Below are positions 1 to 7,119 of a stretch of DNA of 10,596 nt, piece by piece. Position numbers and translations under genes: made by a program. Source of the stretch: Deltaproteobacteria bacterium. Lineage in GTDB: Bacteria > Desulfobacterota > Binatia > UBA9968. The notes beneath the pieces were generated by a model that saw nothing but the letters and a program-made list of their open reading frames with translations, was not told where the DNA came from and made no database searches. The stretch spans positions 1 through 10,596 of the forward strand of contig JACPFE010000154.1 of NCBI GenBank assembly GCA_016183145.1, in the 5' to 3' direction. Numbering within the stretch: position 1 is the stretch's first letter; each line of letters opens with the position of its first letter.

Positions 1-282
1 TGCTGGGAGCTTGCCTGTCTCGGCCTGCCGGCGCTGCCCGTGATCATGGCCGAGAACCAAAGGCGCATTGCCGAAGAACTGGATGCGATCGAAGTAGTTC
101 AGAACCTCGGCTGGCATGATGACGTTTCCGTCGAACGGCTCGCCGCCGCGGTCAATGTTCTTCAACATGATTCTTCACGGCGTTTACGAATGAGCGAGCA
201 GGGCAGAACACTGGTGGACGGGTGGGGCGCGGAGCGAGTGGCGCAGGCCCTTTTCGAGGACTCGCGCAGGAGGGCTGCTTGA
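1..282 (+). CDS. pseG: PseG, UDP-2,4-diacetamido-trideoxy-altropyranose hydrolase (C-terminal part)
   Basis: Only the last 93 codons are in the window; the reading frame is open from base 1 and ends at TGA 280-282. The fragment begins CWELACLGLPALPVIMAENQ and continues with a NLGWHDDVS segment and an MSEQGRTLVDGWGAERVA tail. This matches the C-terminal GT-B-like half of PseG/SpsG proteins, where the W-E-A-G-P and A-E/D-N-Q motifs line the nucleotide-sugar site. PseG is a cytosolic enzyme that removes UDP from UDP-2,4-diacetamido-2,4,6-trideoxy-L-altrose, giving the free sugar that PseI condenses with PEP. It overlaps the next gene by 4 nt (TTGA), so translation is probably coupled. The N-terminal catalytic part cannot be judged. 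The family call rests on recognised motifs and on the neighbouring synthase. Confidence 0.88.
   Translation, partial: CWELACLGLPALPVIMAENQRRIAEELDAIEVVQNLGWHDDVSVERLAAAVNVLQHDSSRRLRMSEQGRTLVDGWGAERVAQALFEDSRRRAA
268..274 (+). promoter_or_regulatory. Strong ribosome binding site that decides a TTG start
   Basis: AGGAGGG lies inside the end of pseG, 4 nt before TTG 279 and 10 nt before GTG 285. There is no ATG nearby in the frame of the formyltransferase. The spacing and the 4-nt stop/start overlap favour TTG 279; GTG 285 is the alternative. Confidence 0.6.
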
Positions 283-1055
283 CGGTGCGCATTCTTTTTC
301 TCGGCAATAACTGGGTGGGTTGGCAAACGCTCCGCTGGTTGAAAGATCAAGGCGAGGAAATCGCCGGCCTGGTCTTGCATCCCCGGCATCGACAAAAGTT
401 TGGCGACGAGATCCTCGGCAGCGCCGGTGTCGATCCAAAATTTATTTTCGATGGAGCATGCCTGCGCGAAGCCAAAGTGCTGGAATCCATCCGCGCGCTC
501 AAGCCCGATATCGGGGTCTCGGTATTTTTTGGTTACATTTTGCGGCCGGATTTTCTGGCGGTGCCGCCGGCGGGTTGTATCAATCTCCATCCCTCGTTTC
601 TGCCCTACAACCGCGGCACGTATCCCAACGTCTGGAGCATACTCGAGGGCACGCCGGCGGGCGCTACGCTGCATTACCTCGATCCCAGCGTCGACACAGG
701 GGACATCATTGCGCAGCGCCGGGTGGAAGTGGAGCCGACGGACACCGCCGAAACTCTTTATCGGCGTCTCGAATACGCCTGCGTCGAGCTTTTTGCCAAG
801 ACTTGGCCGCTGGTGCGCGAAGGCAAGGCGCCTCGAGTTTCCCAGATCGGCAAGACGGGAACGAGCCATCGAGTGCAGGATGTCGACCGGGTTGACGAAA
901 TCGATTTGCAGGCAACCTTTAAGGCGCAAGACCTGATCAATCTTATCCGCGCGCGGACCTTCCCGCCCCATCCGGGCGCATATTTCCGCAGCGGCGGGCG
1001 CAAAGTGTATCTCCGTCTCGACCTTGCTTATGAAGAAGACATCACCGGGAGTTGA
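279..1055 (+). CDS. Formyltransferase (methionyl-tRNA formyltransferase-like fold), probable sugar N-formyltransferase
   Basis: This is a 258-residue protein starting at TTG with a strong ribosome binding site. The start gives VRILFLGNN, the first beta strand of the formyl_transf_N Rossmann-like domain. The catalytic set of N10-formyltetrahydrofolate-dependent enzymes is visible: N102 and H104 in INLHPSFLPYNRG, and D139 in VDTGDI. The fold is followed by a short C-terminal region (about residues 200-258) instead of the full tRNA-binding domain of Fmt (about 310 aa), so a small-molecule or nucleotide-sugar substrate is more likely than Met-tRNA. It sits between pseG and pseI with overlapping ends. 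Established knowledge: sugar N-formyltransferases of this fold formylate amino sugars, and N-formylated pseudaminic acid derivatives are known from bacterial glycans. Inference: it formylates the 4-amino group of the UDP-sugar in place of PseH, giving a 7-N-formyl nonulosonic acid. The substrate itself is not proven by sequence. Confidence 0.82.
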   Translation: MTVRILFLGNNWVGWQTLRWLKDQGEEIAGLVLHPRHRQKFGDEILGSAGVDPKFIFDGACLREAKVLESIRALKPDIGVSVFFGYILRPDFLAVPPAGCINLHPSFLPYNRGTYPNVWSILEGTPAGATLHYLDPSVDTGDIIAQRRVEVEPTDTAETLYRRLEYACVELFAKTWPLVREGKAPRVSQIGKTGTSHRVQDVDRVDEIDLQATFKAQDLINLIRARTFPPHPGAYFRSGGRKVYLRLDLAYEEDITGS

Positions 1056-1056
1056 G

Positions 1057-1935
1057 ATGGGAAGTTGGATCGAAATCAATGGCCGGAGGATCGGCGCTGG
1101 ATGTCCGACTTACATCATCGCGGAAATGTCGGCTAATCACGGGCAGAGCTTTGAGCAAGCGGTGGAAATCCTCGAAGCCGCTAAGGAGACCGGAGCGGAC
1201 GCGATCAAGTTGCAGACCTACACGCCGGACACGCTGACCTTGGATTGCGATAACGACTGTTTTCGTATCGACGGGACTCTGTGGCACGGGCGCACGCTGT
1301 ACGATCTTTACGGCGAAGCCTGCACGCCCTGGGATTGGCAGCCCAGGTTAAAAGAAATCGCAGCGCGCATAGGGCTCGAATTGTTTTCGACGCCGTTCGA
1401 CGACACGGCGGTGGAATTTCTCGAGCGCATGAATGTGCCTGCCTACAAAGTCGCATCTTTCGAGAACGGCGATTTGCCCTTGCTACGGCGCATCGCACGC
1501 GCCGGCAAACCCGTCATCATGTCCACCGGCATGGCGAGCGTCGGGGAACTTACGGAAGCGGTGCAAACACTACAACAAGCGGGCTGCCGACAGTTGGCCC
1601 TGCTCAAATGCACGAGCGCCTATCCGGCACCGCCGGAAGCGATGAATCTGCGCGCCATCCCGCACCTTGCCGGGAGGTTCGATTTGCCGGTGGGTCTCTC
1701 CGATCACACTTTGGGCGTTTCAGCTCCCGTGGCGGCGGTCTCGTTAGGGGCCTGCATCATCGAAAAACATTTCACCTTGTCGCGCTCGCAGCCGGGACCG
1801 GACAACGCCTTTTCCCTGGAGCCCCGCGAGTTCAAGACCATGGTCGACGGAGTACGCTTGGCGGAAAAGGCGCTCGGCGAAGCTCGATTCGGCCGGGCCA
1901 CGGGCTTCACCCGCGCCACTTCGAGGAAGTCTTAG
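1057..1935 (+). CDS. pseI: PseI/NeuB-type nonulosonate synthase, TIM barrel intact, SAF domain lost by frameshift
   Basis: ATG 1057 lies 1 nt after the previous stop, with GGGAG at 1047-1051. The 292-residue product carries the NeuB-family barrel that condenses PEP with a hexose to make a nine-carbon acid. Conserved positions are visible: E23 in IAEMSANHG, K51 in AIKLQ, T112 in STPFD, K131, S134 and E136 in YKVASFE, S156 in MSTG, H217 in LSDH, H238 in EKHF and D249. The two histidines correspond to the metal ligands of Neisseria NeuB. LKCTSAYPAP and SRSQPGPDNAFS favour PseI over sialate synthase. Family members are usually about 350 aa with a C-terminal SAF domain. Here the frame runs out at about residue 280 (GEARFG) into an unrelated tail ending at TAG 1935, while the SAF tail continues in another frame. 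The partner SAF domain helps form the active site in the NeuB dimer, so activity is doubtful. A real mutation or an assembly error are both possible. Confidence 0.88.
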   Translation: MGSWIEINGRRIGAGCPTYIIAEMSANHGQSFEQAVEILEAAKETGADAIKLQTYTPDTLTLDCDNDCFRIDGTLWHGRTLYDLYGEACTPWDWQPRLKEIAARIGLELFSTPFDDTAVEFLERMNVPAYKVASFENGDLPLLRRIARAGKPVIMSTGMASVGELTEAVQTLQQAGCRQLALLKCTSAYPAPPEAMNLRAIPHLAGRFDLPVGLSDHTLGVSAPVAAVSLGACIIEKHFTLSRSQPGPDNAFSLEPREFKTMVDGVRLAEKALGEARFGRATGFTRATSRKS

Positions 1936-2054
1936 GTTGCCGCGCCACGCGGGATATCAAACGCGGCACGCCGTTAGCCTGGGAGATGGTAGGCGAAAAG
2001 CGGGCGACGCCCTCGACGATGCAGAGCGGAGGTCTCCATGGAAACGCAGGATAA
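1887..2054 (+). pseudogene. pseI: Out-of-frame remnant of the PseI SAF domain
   Basis: In the frame shifted from the synthase reading frame, codons from ATT 1887 read IRPGHGLHPRHFEEVLG, then RATRDIKRGTPLAWEMV, stopping at TAA 2052-2054. This is the typical end of the SAF domain of PseI proteins (RPGYGLHP...RDI-RGTPLSW). The first part of the domain, normally about 35 residues around FRRSL...ENVRS, is absent between GEARFG and this segment. The pattern therefore fits a deletion of roughly 100 nt that is not a multiple of three, not a single-base error. If the original frame were restored, the gene would end at 2054 and overlap the methyltransferase start by 17 nt, in keeping with the packing of the rest of the operon. 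It has no start signal of its own. Confidence 0.75.
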
Positions 2055-2724
2055 TATTTTTGCGCGGTCCGAAGGAGACCGGTGGTTCGAGCGCAACGCC
2101 GGGGCGCTGCAAAGGTTCAACCCTGCCGAGGATACTCCGCTCAAGCTCATGCAGTTCTATGGGGTGAATCCGCGCAGCGTCCTGGAGATCGGCGCCGCCA
2201 ATGGTTTTCGTTTGGCTGAAATCCAGCGCCGTAGCGGCGCGCGCGCGGTCGGCGTCGAGCTATCGCATCAGGCGATCGCGGACGGCCGGGCGCGTTTCCC
2301 GTTGGTCACCTTGGTGCGCGGCGCGGCGAACTCCGTGCCGCTGAGAGAAGCCTTTGACGTAGTCATCGTCAATTTCGTTTTTCACTGGATCGACCGCGCT
2401 CATCTGCTCCGGTCGGTGGCGGAGACCGACCGTCTCCTGCGCGACGGCGGCTTCCTGGTAATCGGAGATTTTTATCCGTCGAACCATTTGCAGGTGCCGT
2501 ATCACCATTTAAAGACCGGCTCAGTTCTGACCTTCAAGCAAAACTACGCCGAAGTTTTTCTGTCATCGGGGCTGTACCATCCGGTCGGCCTCATGACGGC
2601 ACACCACGCTTCCAAAAAGCCGGACCCGGAAGTGACTGAAGACGAGAGAATCGGAACTTGGCTCCTCCGTAAGGAACTCCAAAGACACTACGTCAACTCC
2701 GAAATCAACAGAAATCATGGGTAA
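2038..2724 (+). CDS. Class I SAM-dependent methyltransferase
   Basis: This is a 228-residue protein with ATG 2038 preceded by GGAGGT (2028-2033, 4-nt gap). Motif I VLEIGAANG (residues 48-56) is the SAM-binding glycine loop. E74 in VGVEL is the acidic residue at the end of strand 2. FDVVIVNFVFHW (106-117) is the strand-4 region, followed by LLRDGGFLVIGDF, the post-II strand. The N-terminal 45 residues (FARSEGDRWFERNA) resemble those of methyltransferases found beside nonulosonate genes in flagellar and polysaccharide loci. A cytosolic enzyme acting on the sugar or its CMP form is the contextual guess, for example O- or N-methylation of the nonulosonic acid or of a second sugar; the substrate cannot be read from sequence. 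It overlaps the next gene by 8 nt. Confidence 0.85.
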   Translation: METQDNIFARSEGDRWFERNAGALQRFNPAEDTPLKLMQFYGVNPRSVLEIGAANGFRLAEIQRRSGARAVGVELSHQAIADGRARFPLVTLVRGAANSVPLREAFDVVIVNFVFHWIDRAHLLRSVAETDRLLRDGGFLVIGDFYPSNHLQVPYHHLKTGSVLTFKQNYAEVFLSSGLYHPVGLMTAHHASKKPDPEVTEDERIGTWLLRKELQRHYVNSEINRNHG

Positions 2725-3766
2725 TCCCGCCGGAAAGATATTCCCTAGTTTCTTGGTTGTCGGGGGCGGTTCGATCGGACGGCGCCACGCGCGCAACCTG
2801 CTCAGCCTGGGCGCGTGCGAGGTTGCGGTTTTCGACGCCTCGCGAGAGCGCTGCACGCAGCTGGCTTCCGAACTCGGCGTGGATACTGTCGAGAACCTCG
2901 AGCAGGGTTGGGAGCGCAAGCCGGATGTTGTCATCGTTGCGCTACCGACCTCTCTTCATGTGCCTTTGGCCCAAGACGGAGCACGGCGGGGCTGTCATCT
3001 GTTTGTCGAAAAGCCGTTATCCGATCGGTTGGACAACGTCGAGGATCTACTCGAGATGGTGCGCCAACAGGAGTTGGTGACCCTCGTGGGATGTAACATG
3101 CGCTTCCATCCCGGCCTGGTTGCCGTAAAAAAGCTGCTCGATGAGGAGACTGTGGGACGGGTCATCGCCGCCAGAGTCGAGGTCGGCCACTATCTTCCCG
3201 ATTGGCACCCATGGGAGGACTATCGCCAGGGATACAGCGCCCGCAAAGAGCTGGGCGGGGGGGTGATCCTCGACGCGATCCACGAAATCGATTATATCCG
3301 CTGGCTGCTCGGCGAGGTGGCTGTCGTCGCCTGCCTGGCGGGAAAATTCAGCCGGTTGCAAATCGACACCGAGGATACCGCCGCGATGCTGCTGCGTTTC
3401 GAGAGCGGCGCGGTCGGCGAAATTCATCTTGATTACGTCCAGCGCGCCTATAGCCGCACCTGCCAGATCATCGGCGACGAGGGGACGATTCATTGGGACT
3501 ACACCGAGGGCCAGGTGCGCTGGTATTCGGCGCAGACGAAAGAGTGGAGATTCTTTTCCAATCCAACGGATTGGGAGCCCAACCAGATGTACGTGGACGA
3601 AATGCAGCATTTTCTCCGTTGCCTGAAGCGAGAGGAAAGTCCGGCGTTGGATGTTTTCGAGGCCGCGCGGGTGCTGCAAATCGCTCTGGCGGCAAAAGCG
3701 TCGGCGCAGCGAGAGCGCTGGATGGATTTAGCGAGTCAAACTTGGAATACCAACGCAAGGTCGTAG
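2717..3766 (+). CDS. Gfo/Idh/MocA family NAD(P)-dependent sugar oxidoreductase
   Basis: This is a 349-residue protein of normal family length. The N-terminal Rossmann fold begins at FLVVGGGSIGRRHARNL (glycine loop from G16) and includes VIVALPTSLH. The hallmark EKP motif is at 98-100. The C-terminal alpha/beta domain carries GGGVILDAIHEIDYIRW, with D186 and H189 at the positions used for catalysis in this family. It probably oxidises a ring hydroxyl of a sugar or nucleotide-sugar to a ketone, or does the reverse. The gene overlaps the upstream methyltransferase by 8 nt and the downstream fusion gene by about 25 nt, so all three are probably translated together. Inference: with the downstream class III aminotransferase it could form an oxidise-then-transaminate pair that installs an amino group. 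A run of seven G at 3257-3263 does not break the frame. Confidence 0.88.
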   Translation: MGNPAGKIFPSFLVVGGGSIGRRHARNLLSLGACEVAVFDASRERCTQLASELGVDTVENLEQGWERKPDVVIVALPTSLHVPLAQDGARRGCHLFVEKPLSDRLDNVEDLLEMVRQQELVTLVGCNMRFHPGLVAVKKLLDEETVGRVIAARVEVGHYLPDWHPWEDYRQGYSARKELGGGVILDAIHEIDYIRWLLGEVAVVACLAGKFSRLQIDTEDTAAMLLRFESGAVGEIHLDYVQRAYSRTCQIIGDEGTIHWDYTEGQVRWYSAQTKEWRFFSNPTDWEPNQMYVDEMQHFLRCLKREESPALDVFEAARVLQIALAAKASAQRERWMDLASQTWNTNARS

Positions 3767-5805
3767 CTTTGGTTCAAGCCCGCATGGGCTCCACCCGTTT
3801 GCCCGGCAAGGTCCTGGCCGATATCGATGGGGAACCGATGCTGGCGCGAATCGTTTCGCGAGTCGAACGCTCAAGTCTGGTGACAGCCGTTGTCGTCATC
3901 ACTTCCGACACTCCGGCCGATGACGTTATCGAAGAATTCTGCAAGAAAAGAGGCCTTAGCGTGTTTCGCGGCAGCGAAAACGATGTGCTGGATCGCACCT
4001 ATCAGGCGGCCAAAGCGCAACAAGCTGAGGCCATCGTTCGTGTCACCGCCGACTGCCCGCTGATCGATCCGGCAGTGATCGACCGGGTCGTGGCGGCCTA
4101 TCTGACTGATGACTGCGACTACGCGTCCAACACGCTGATCTATACCTACCCGGACGGGCTCGATACTGAGGTTTTTTCCTTTGACGCACTGGAGATTTCA
4201 TGGCGTGAGGCGCGCCGCGCGGCGGACCGAGAACATGTCACGCCTTACCTGCGCGCTTCGGGACGCTTTCGGCTGCGTAACGTGGAGTGTGAATTGATCC
4301 GCTCTTTGCGTCACTATCGCTGGACCGTTGATGAGCCGTGCGATTTGGAATTTGTCCGGGCGGTTTACGCGCGCCTGCGCTCAAAATCGAATTCCGGCTG
4401 GCGCGAGGTCTTGAGCCTTCTGGACGCCGACCCGGCTCTGGCTCAACTCAACTCCGGTTTCATCCGCAACGAGGGATATTACCATTCGTTGGCGCGGGAG
4501 CCGGCCGTCATCGCGCAGCCGCGCTCGATAAAACGGTCGCTGGAGCTCAAGGCGCAAGCTGAATTCTTGATTCCCGCGGCCACGCAAACGCTCAGCAAGG
4601 GCCCGACGCAATATGTCCAGGGCGTGGCGCCGGTGTTCTTGGCGCGCGCCAAAGGTAGTCATGTCTGGGACGTCGACGGCAACGAATATATCGATTACCC
4701 CATGGCGCTGGGACCGATCATTCTCGGTCATTGCTATCCCGCCGTCGATGAAGCCGTGAAACGGCAAATGGCGTATGGAACAGCCTTTTCCTTGCCGCAT
4801 CCGTTGGAGGTCGAAGTCGCCGAACGATTGGTCGAGATGATTCCTTGCGCCGAAATGGCGCGCTTCGGCAAAAACGGCTCCGATGCCACCGCGGGGGCGG
4901 TGCGGTTGGCTCGGGCCTATACCGGCAAGGAACTCATCGCGTGTTGCGGCTATCACGGTTGGCAGGATTGGTACATCGGTTGCACGACCTTCAATCGAGG
5001 CGTCCCTGTCGCCGTCCAACAACTGATTCGGACCTTTCAGTACAACAATATCGAAAGTTTGAAACGCATCTTCGCCGAGCATCCCAATCAAGCGGCTGCG
5101 GTAATTCTGGAGCCCGTCGGTGTCGTGGAGCCGCAAGGTGAATTCCTGCAACAGGTGCGCGAACTTACCAAACGCGAGGGCTGTCTGCTCATTTTTGACG
5201 AGGTCATCACCGGATTTCGCTTGGCGCGGGGCGGCGCGCAGGAACATTTCGGCGTCGTGCCGGATCTGGCCTGCTTCGGCAAGGCGATGGCAAACGGCCA
5301 TCCGTTGTCGGCCGTCGTCGGCCCACGCGAGATCATGAAGGTCTTTGAAGATGTCTTTTTCTCCTTCACCTTCGGCGGAGAGGCGCTATCTCTCGCCGCC
5401 GCGCAAGCGACGATGATGGAGATCGCAGAGAAAGAGGTCATCGCCCACCTTTGGGAGCAGGGGGGCCGGCTGAAGGATGGCACCAATGTGCTGGCCCGGG
5501 AGTTTGGTTTGGAACGATTCGTGGGTTGCCTAGGCCTGCCACCGCGCACAGTCGTCAGCTTCTTCGACGAAAGCGGGCGGGAGTCGCTCTTGATCAAGAG
5601 CCTGTTCCAGCAAGAGTGTCTGAAGCGCGGGGTGCTCTTCTCCGGCGGCCATAACCTTTGTTTTAGCCACACGGCTTCGGACATCGACACCACCTTGCGC
5701 GTTTATAGGAGCGCGCTGGAGTTCGTGGCGCGAGCGATTCAGGACCGCCGCGTTCGAGAGCGGTTGGAAGGCGAGCCGGTTCGGGCGGTTTTCCGCAAAG
5801 CTTAG
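3742..5805 (+). CDS. Bifunctional SpsF-type cytidylyltransferase - class III (GSA-like) PLP aminotransferase
   Basis: This 687-residue protein fuses two complete enzymes. Residues 1-245 are an SpsF/NeuA-like nucleotidyltransferase: QARMGSTRLPGK (12-23) is the CTP-binding loop, VRVTADCPLID (D104) the metal/nucleotide motif, with DREHVTPYL and YRWTVDEPCDLE further on. Such enzymes activate sugars as CMP derivatives. Residues about 263-687 are a fold-type I, class III aminotransferase of the glutamate-1-semialdehyde aminomutase group: GSDATAGAVRLARA, YHGWQDW, IFDEVITGFR with D486 for the PLP ring nitrogen, and FGKAMANGHP with the Schiff-base lysine K514. No stop or internal ribosome binding site separates them. 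No ATG precedes the first strand, so TTG 3742 is the best start; TTG 3769 (AAGG 8 nt before) would cut into strand 1. Both domains have full length and intact motifs. The sugar substrate is unknown; a heme role for the aminotransferase is unlikely in this context. Confidence 0.88.
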   Translation: MEYQRKVVALVQARMGSTRLPGKVLADIDGEPMLARIVSRVERSSLVTAVVVITSDTPADDVIEEFCKKRGLSVFRGSENDVLDRTYQAAKAQQAEAIVRVTADCPLIDPAVIDRVVAAYLTDDCDYASNTLIYTYPDGLDTEVFSFDALEISWREARRAADREHVTPYLRASGRFRLRNVECELIRSLRHYRWTVDEPCDLEFVRAVYARLRSKSNSGWREVLSLLDADPALAQLNSGFIRNEGYYHSLAREPAVIAQPRSIKRSLELKAQAEFLIPAATQTLSKGPTQYVQGVAPVFLARAKGSHVWDVDGNEYIDYPMALGPIILGHCYPAVDEAVKRQMAYGTAFSLPHPLEVEVAERLVEMIPCAEMARFGKNGSDATAGAVRLARAYTGKELIACCGYHGWQDWYIGCTTFNRGVPVAVQQLIRTFQYNNIESLKRIFAEHPNQAAAVILEPVGVVEPQGEFLQQVRELTKREGCLLIFDEVITGFRLARGGAQEHFGVVPDLACFGKAMANGHPLSAVVGPREIMKVFEDVFFSFTFGGEALSLAAAQATMMEIAEKEVIAHLWEQGGRLKDGTNVLAREFGLERFVGCLGLPPRTVVSFFDESGRESLLIKSLFQQECLKRGVLFSGGHNLCFSHTASDIDTTLRVYRSALEFVARAIQDRRVRERLEGEPVRAVFRKA

Positions 5806-5827
5806 CAACCTGGAGAGACCAATCCAT

Positions 5828-7111
5828 ATGGGAAAAAAGAGCAAACAGCGCGACCGCGGAGGGGCCGGCGCCAAGCCGGCTAAAAGCGTTGTCGCGGTTC
5901 AAGAACTGAACGGTCGCAGAGCGCGTGTGCTGTTTGCCATCGGTGATGCGGACCTCGCCTACACGGAGGGCAAAATCTGGCGGTTGGCGAAACGGCTCAA
6001 GGAGCAGATCGGCTGGAATGTGGTCGCCGCGTCCCATGATCGAGAGGCATTGGAGTCAGCTAGGAAACTCATGCTGGATGTCGAGTACATTCCCATCGAG
6101 TCGCCCGGCGTTACGGTCGAGGAGCGGTTGCGCGCGACCGATGAGATGATCCGTGAGACCGCGGATATTCACATCCCCGGGAGCCAGCTTCCGCTATGGA
6201 AGGTCTTGGCGATGGATGATTTCCTGTCCTCGTTGCAGCTCTTTGGCGCCCAGCCATCTTATCCTTTGGAGGCCGACGCGATCATTGTTCCGATGATGGC
6301 GATCGACAACAACACCCGAGCGAGTAGCGGTCTTTATACCTGGCTAATTTCCGAAGGGCGCCGGAGGAAGATCCCGGTCATCGGACTTGAAATCAGTCCG
6401 CTGGGAAATAAAAATACCCTGAGCCATCTTCCGGTCGATCACTACGCTGTAAAGAACGAATGGTCGAAGGAATTTCTTGTGCGTCAGGGCCTGGCCCAGC
6501 CGGAGCGCGTGTCGGTGCTGCGATGGGAGGAGAGTTACTGCTCATGGTCGGGGACGGACGAGTTTACGGATGCTTTTCTCGAGCTGGAAACCACGGCGAG
6601 AGAAATGCTCGTTATTCCTCAGGATAGGTTCACGATTCTCATTCCCCATCACGTTGCGTTTCTCTGGGAGGTTCGAAAAATCCTGGAGGCACTGGCCCAA
6701 GTGGAGCTTCCCATGAGTGTTGTCATTCGTGTCGACTCTCGAACGACACGACGACAGTATCATGAACGGGAACTTGTCATGGAAACCTATGGCAAAGAGA
6801 TCCAGGCATTGCCCCACGTCGTGATCGACGAACGCGTTGGCATAGGCATACTCTTGCAGTTGGCGGATCTCGTCATCTCGCCCTTTGCCGGGACCACCAC
6901 CGAGCGAGCGGCGCTTTGCCGCAAGCGCACCATCATCTGCCAGGCGATGGGAGAAGAAGGAGAGCAAGGCGAGTTTCTGTACTGGGAACCCACGCCGGAA
7001 AAGATTCCAGGCCTGATTCGATCCTGGAAAGAGAAGGGTTGGCTCGAACAAACTCGGTTGGCTCAGATCGTCCAGGCGATCATCAGCCGAACAGCCAGAA
7101 TAGCCGCTTAG
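5828..7111 (+). CDS. GT-B-like putative glycosyltransferase of the flagellin glycosylation locus
   Basis: This is a 427-residue protein; ATG 5828 has GGAGAG 10 nt upstream (5812-5817), 22 nt after the fusion gene. It opens with a lysine/arginine-rich tail (MGKKSKQRDRGG) that looks disordered, then a first Rossmann-like segment from RARVLFAIGDADLAYTEG. The C-terminal half starts near residue 255 (RFTILIPHHVAF) and contains LADLVISPFAGTTTERAAL (346-362) followed by CRKRTIIC. This resembles the region of GT-B enzymes and UDP-GlcNAc-2-epimerase relatives that holds the nucleotide-sugar. No signal peptide or membrane segment is seen, so it is probably cytosolic. I do not recognise a named family. 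The role as a nonulosonate or other sugar transferase is inferred from the motif, size and position between activation enzymes and flagellin. The acceptor could be flagellin or a growing glycan. Confidence 0.6.
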   Translation: MGKKSKQRDRGGAGAKPAKSVVAVQELNGRRARVLFAIGDADLAYTEGKIWRLAKRLKEQIGWNVVAASHDREALESARKLMLDVEYIPIESPGVTVEERLRATDEMIRETADIHIPGSQLPLWKVLAMDDFLSSLQLFGAQPSYPLEADAIIVPMMAIDNNTRASSGLYTWLISEGRRRKIPVIGLEISPLGNKNTLSHLPVDHYAVKNEWSKEFLVRQGLAQPERVSVLRWEESYCSWSGTDEFTDAFLELETTAREMLVIPQDRFTILIPHHVAFLWEVRKILEALAQVELPMSVVIRVDSRTTRRQYHERELVMETYGKEIQALPHVVIDERVGIGILLQLADLVISPFAGTTTERAALCRKRTIICQAMGEEGEQGEFLYWEPTPEKIPGLIRSWKEKGWLEQTRLAQIVQAIISRTARIAA

Positions 7112-7119
7112 GAGGCGCC

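Noticed and set aside
162..1079. Long reverse-strand open frame (305 codons)
   Set aside because: It is antisense to the formyltransferase, shows no recognisable motif, and follows from high GC third positions of the real gene.
3257..3263. Run of seven G as a possible phase-variation tract or frameshift (also 8901-8907)
   Set aside because: Both runs are short and the surrounding proteins read through in frame with expected motifs on both sides.
3493..3741. Upstream extension of the fusion gene's frame into the dehydrogenase gene
   Set aside because: These ~83 codons are an out-of-frame reading of the dehydrogenase; homologous SpsF proteins begin just before KVVALVQARMG.
4381..5301. Reverse-strand open frame of 306 codons
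   Set aside because: It is antisense to the cytidylyltransferase-aminotransferase coding region, whose motifs are intact on the forward strand.
6916..7119. Upstream extension of the 700-aa glycosyltransferase frame
   Set aside because: It overlaps the end of the preceding glycosyltransferase out of frame, whereas ATG 7120 has an ideal GGAGG and a typical first beta strand.
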